A stretch of 64,000 nucleotides of DNA. It comes from Brockia lithotrophica. Its GTDB lineage: Bacteria; Bacillota; Bacilli; Thermicanales; DSM-22653. The stretch's first letter is position 1; every line of letters starts with the position of its first letter. The notes beneath the pieces were generated by a model that saw only the letters and a list, made by a program, of their open reading frames with translations, was not told the origin of the DNA and ran no database searches. Below, one piece after another: positions 61,458 to 64,000 of this stretch. Location: assembly GCF_003633725.1 (NCBI RefSeq), contig NZ_RBIJ01000001.1:255934-319933 (forward strand), read 5' to 3'. The position numbers were made by a program, and so were the translations under genes.

Positions 61458-62791
61458 GAGACGGTTCCGCCGTAGGGTAGGGCGGGCACTGTCCACGTGG
61501 TCCAGAGGTTTCGCCGCACGGGATAGGCTTCGGCGATGAGGAAGCTTTGCACGGCAATCACGAGGAGGGCCACCTGTGGCGAAAAGAAGGGGAAGTCCAC
61601 GAGGCCGTGGACGAAAAGGGCGAGGAAGAAGGCCGCAGCCGGCCTTCCCCACGGGTGGTTTCGGCGGAGGAGTTCTCCGAGGACGCGCACGATGAGGTAA
61701 AACGCGGGCACGAGGAGGAAGAAACCCAGGACGCCGCTGTCTACGAGGAGGCTGAGGATGAGGTTGTGGGCGTGCGGCAGTGGGACGGATTCCCCTAAGA
61801 CCTCGGGGGGGACTTTGGTAAAGGCGGCAAGCCCGTGTCCGGTCCACGGCGCCTCACGAAAGAGCTCGAGGCCTTTCCGCCAGACCTCACCGCGTTCCGC
61901 CAACGAATCCCTCCAGAGGGAAAACCGAGGAATCGCGGAGGTAAGGAGCCAAGGTGCGGAAAAGAGCGTAACCCCCACGTGCGTGAGGGGAGTGGTGTGG
62001 AGCTTTTTCACGAGATTTGCCTCACGCCGTCGTTCCGCCGCCGCGTCGCCCGCGGCGAAGAGAACGGCGTAGAGGACGAGCCCTGCCGCTAGTCCGACCA
62101 TCCCACCCCGCGATCCGGTGAGGAGGAGGGCGATTGCGTAGAGGGAAAGTTCTCCGGCGTAGACGAGGCGGAGACGGGTGGAGGTACTCCGTTCGATCAG
62201 CCCGGCGCCGAGGAAGAGGAAAAAGACAAAGAACACCGCCGCAAAGTTGGGATTTTCAAACGTTCCGCTGGCGCGGAAACCCGTCCCGCCCCGCCACGGA
62301 TACCATCCGAGGAGGACGAGGACGTCGCCCCAACGGTTGAGGAAAAAGGATTGGGCCAACGCCAAAACGGCGGTCGGCACGCCGAGGTGGTAGACGGCAG
62401 AAAGCATACGTTCCGTCTCTTCTGCGTGCACCTCCGGCGGGCGGAGGTCGATGCGCACGAACACCCAAAGGGAAAACGCGGCGTACAGGATCGGAAAAAG
62501 GCTGTACAGAAGGCTTTGCAGATCCTTTTGCTCCGCGGCCACCGCGAGGTTCCAAAGGCCGAAGGCGGCCAGGCTACCGCTCCACCAGAGAATCGGATGC
62601 CCTTCCCCTCGCGCGGAAAAGAGCATTGCGGAGAGGGCGTGTCCGTCGCTTTTCCGCAGAGTCCGGACGAGATCCTGCACCGCATAGGTGAGAAACACCA
62701 CGATGAAGTAGGGCACGTAGAGGGCGAGAAGGGCCACCTCTCGAGTGCCCATCGCGTTCCGCAGGCGCTTTCGTTCTTTCTGTCTGTACAT
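61442..62791 (-). CDS. O-antigen ligase/Wzy-family membrane protein
   Basis: A 449-residue integral membrane protein with about 11-12 hydrophobic segments. It has the Wzy_C family blocks: GTFENPNFAAVFF (~180), LLTGSRGGMVGL (~222), a large outer loop with GHGLAAFTKVP and PLPHAHNLILSLLVDSGVLGF (~350), equivalent to the PHNxxLQ motif of ligases. Such proteins transfer or polymerise lipid-linked glycans outside the membrane. It stands alone, tail-to-tail with the CAP gene. It is the better match to the ligase family of the two such genes in this window; the other lies within the pilus locus. The N-terminal ATG 62791 has AAGGGGG about 12 bases upstream; ATG 62752 is an alternative. Confidence 0.85.
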   Translation of the reverse strand: MYRQKERKRLRNAMGTREVALLALYVPYFIVVFLTYAVQDLVRTLRKSDGHALSAMLFSARGEGHPILWWSGSLAAFGLWNLAVAAEQKDLQSLLYSLFPILYAAFSLWVFVRIDLRPPEVHAEETERMLSAVYHLGVPTAVLALAQSFFLNRWGDVLVLLGWYPWRGGTGFRASGTFENPNFAAVFFVFFLFLGAGLIERSTSTRLRLVYAGELSLYAIALLLTGSRGGMVGLAAGLVLYAVLFAAGDAAAERRREANLVKKLHTTPLTHVGVTLFSAPWLLTSAIPRFSLWRDSLAERGEVWRKGLELFREAPWTGHGLAAFTKVPPEVLGESVPLPHAHNLILSLLVDSGVLGFFLLVPAFYLIVRVLGELLRRNHPWGRPAAAFFLALFVHGLVDFPFFSPQVALLVIAVQSFLIAEAYPVRRNLWTTWTVPALPYGGTVSHRGR

Positions 62792-63036
62792 CCTCGGGAT
62801 GACCCCCTTGATCTCCGTCCACGAGGAGTGTTTCCCGTTTCTCGATCCCTACCCGTCTGCAACATAGCCGAACGGGGCAATCGGGGCATGACACTTCGGT
62901 AAGGTTGTCCGGACGCGAGGGCTCGGTCGCGACATGTTCCCCCGCGCACACACGTAGGTATATATTCGCCTCCTTTCCGGGGAGCTCCTCCTAGCCCTTT
63001 CGGTGCGCGGGAAAAATTTACTCCCTTCGCGCGCAC

Positions 63037-63122
63037 AAAAAAACGCCGGCACCGGATCTCGCACCTTAGGGCTGCTTCGTTTCCGACCTGACCCGGTTCG
63101 GTACTCCATCCGTGCCGACGCA
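63037..63122 (-). ncRNA. ffs: Small signal recognition particle RNA (4.5S type)
   Basis: Read on the minus strand, the RNA has GGGTCAGGTC, a GAAA tetraloop closed by C-G pairs, and GAAGCAGCCCTAAGG, which is SRP helix 8 with the symmetric and asymmetric loops that bind Ffh. The ends (GCGTCGGCAC and GTGCCGGCG) pair to close a single long hairpin. A run of seven T follows as terminator. It is the short form without an Alu domain, unlike the long scRNA of B. subtilis. Confidence 0.95.
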
Positions 63123-63128
63123 AAAGCT

Positions 63129-63158
63129 AGTATACATCATCCGCAAAGGCATTGGCAA
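63129..63158 (-). promoter_or_regulatory. Promoter of the SRP RNA gene
   Basis: Minus-strand TTGCCA (63158-63153), an 18-base spacer and TATACT (63134-63129), ending 7 bases before the RNA. Confidence 0.75.
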
Positions 63159-63243
63159 CCCCTATGGTTTCCTCGGGCGACGTCCGCAGGCAAGCCGTGT
63201 GTCGAAGAGCCTTGAGGCCGATCGGCGGGGGAGGTGGGGGTAG

Positions 63244-63831
63244 GTGACGGATTCGCGGCTCGTTCGCTTGCTCGTCGCGCTCGGAATTTCGGGATTCGGG
63301 ATTGGCGTAGTTTGGGGGTTCCACCTCGACCCGCCGACGCTCGCCGCCGTGGCACACGCTTTGGGGGAACGCGACGCCCCGACCTTCGTGTTCTCCGCTT
63401 CTTCCTTCGGGCGAACGGCGATGCTTCTTTTGGGAGAGACCCTTCTTTTGGCCTGGGTGGGGGCTTCCGTCCTCTTGGCCCCTTTGCTCGGGCTGTACTT
63501 CGTCGGATATGCCGCCCGCCTCGGCTTTACCTTGGCCTTCCTCTACCGAACGGGGCTTCTGCACACGGGCGACGTCGTCTTTCTCTTCGGCCTGCACGGC
63601 CTTTCCCTCCTCGCCCTCGCGTTTGGCCTCGCCTTTACCGCGCGGTTTGCCTCCTTCGTCGTACACAACCGCCTCCTTCGCTACCGCGATCCCCTGCGTC
63701 CCGAGCTTTTCCGGTACGCCCTCGCGTGGGCAGGTGTCTTTTTCTTCCGCCTCTTCCTCTGGTGGGCGATTCCCCAGCTTCTCCTATCCGCACCTACGTC
63801 TTTGGCAGTCCCCTTCGGTTTTGCGGTATGA
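63244..63831 (+). CDS. SpoIIM-like integral membrane protein
   Basis: A 195-residue protein with about five membrane segments. The plan (short N-terminal segment, an outer loop, then SSFGRTAMLLLGETLLLAWVGASVLLAPLLGLYFVGY and two more segments) resembles the SpoIIM/DUF95 family, which drives septal peptidoglycan removal during spore engulfment; the GASVLLAPLLGLYFVGYAAR stretch stands for the family's L-G-x-x-P-L-x-x-x-x-G core. Similarity is in pattern only. The start is GTG 63244 behind GGGGAGGTGGGGG. It is divergent from the SRP RNA. Confidence 0.5.
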   Translation: MTDSRLVRLLVALGISGFGIGVVWGFHLDPPTLAAVAHALGERDAPTFVFSASSFGRTAMLLLGETLLLAWVGASVLLAPLLGLYFVGYAARLGFTLAFLYRTGLLHTGDVVFLFGLHGLSLLALAFGLAFTARFASFVVHNRLLRYRDPLRPELFRYALAWAGVFFFRLFLWWAIPQLLLSAPTSLAVPFGFAV

Positions 63832-63951
63832 TGAACACAAACGCGGGGAAATTGACCCTCTCGGGCCGAGCGGGTGAATCCCCGGTCGGGCGTTCGAAGG
63901 GACGCCCCCGAAGATCGACCGCAGGGAGCACATTGCGGTATACCTGGGTTT

Positions 63952-63987
63952 TTGGCATTTGCCAAGAAGACACGCCCTTGATAGAAT
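63952..63987 (+). promoter_or_regulatory. Promoter with palindrome at the window end
   Basis: TTGCCA (63959-63964), a 17-base spacer and TAGAAT (63982-63987). The -35 lies within the perfect palindrome TTGGCATTTGCCAA (63952-63965), a possible operator. The gene it serves is beyond the window. Confidence 0.6.
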
Positions 63988-64000
63988 GGGCCTGAGAAAC

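Noticed and set aside
62792-63036. Short minus-strand frames between the ligase gene and the SRP RNA
   Set aside because: One has AAAGGAGG upstream, but the translations lack any fold-like pattern and overlap the SRP RNA or ligase gene.

Overview
The window is one contiguous stretch of a GC-rich, gene-dense bacterial chromosome. The gene order lepA-hemW-hrcA-grpE-dnaK-dnaJ-prmA-rsmE, the YpmB-like gene with aspB and dnaD, panBCD, rex, a LexA-box-controlled Y-family polymerase with a YolD-like partner, and the spore genes sleB and cwlC point to a spore-forming member of the Bacillota close to Bacillales. A TtuA-type tRNA thiolase and a seven-iron-type ferredoxin suggest a thermophile. That is inference; the species cannot be named from this sequence alone. 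No tRNA, rRNA, CRISPR array, transposase or phage structural gene was seen.

Layout. 0-4 kb: two tandem moeA genes (the first cut by the window edge, the second fused to a binding-protein-like domain) and spore cortex hydrolase sleB. 4-8 kb: a small TM1266-like regulator, an SOS-type polymerase/YolD pair behind a LexA box, and a divergent MFS transporter. 8-20 kb: lepA-hemW, then the HrcA/CIRCE heat-shock operon running into prmA and rsmE, then lemA and htpX. 20-28 kb: ferredoxin, panBCD, rex with a probable self-operator, mtaD, a YpmB-like gene, aspB, dnaD. 28-40 kb: a type IV pilus locus. 40-46 kb: thiC under a TPP riboswitch, nagA, and two leaderless murein hydrolases (CwlC type and GH25). 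46-52 kb: SDR, a FecBCD-type ABC importer, an FmdE-like protein. 52-64 kb: DUF1641 protein with an SQR-like flavoprotein, ttuA, SDR, a 514-residue unknown, a LonB-type protease, a CAP-domain protein, an O-antigen-ligase-like membrane protein, the small SRP RNA, and a possible SpoIIM-like membrane protein.

The pilus locus is the most unusual part. It sits behind an AT-rich gap with a good promoter and a Fur-box-like palindrome. The major pilin gene is split by an exact 11-bp tandem duplication; removing one copy restores a single 347-residue frame, which suggests either a phase-variable switch, a fresh mutation or a sequence error. After a terminator come an O-antigen-ligase-like membrane protein (a possible pilin glycosylation enzyme), a large prepilin with two GspG-like domains in tandem, a fused PilM-PilN (GspL-like) protein with a 36-bp repeat array, then pilO, pilT, pilB, pilC and an unknown gene with its own promoter. 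No prepilin peptidase is in the window.

Regulatory sites read directly from sequence are a perfect CIRCE element, a LexA box, a Rex-like operator, a Fur-like box, a TPP riboswitch with its terminator, a possible mother-cell sigma factor -10 element before the lysin pair, and about a dozen intrinsic terminators.
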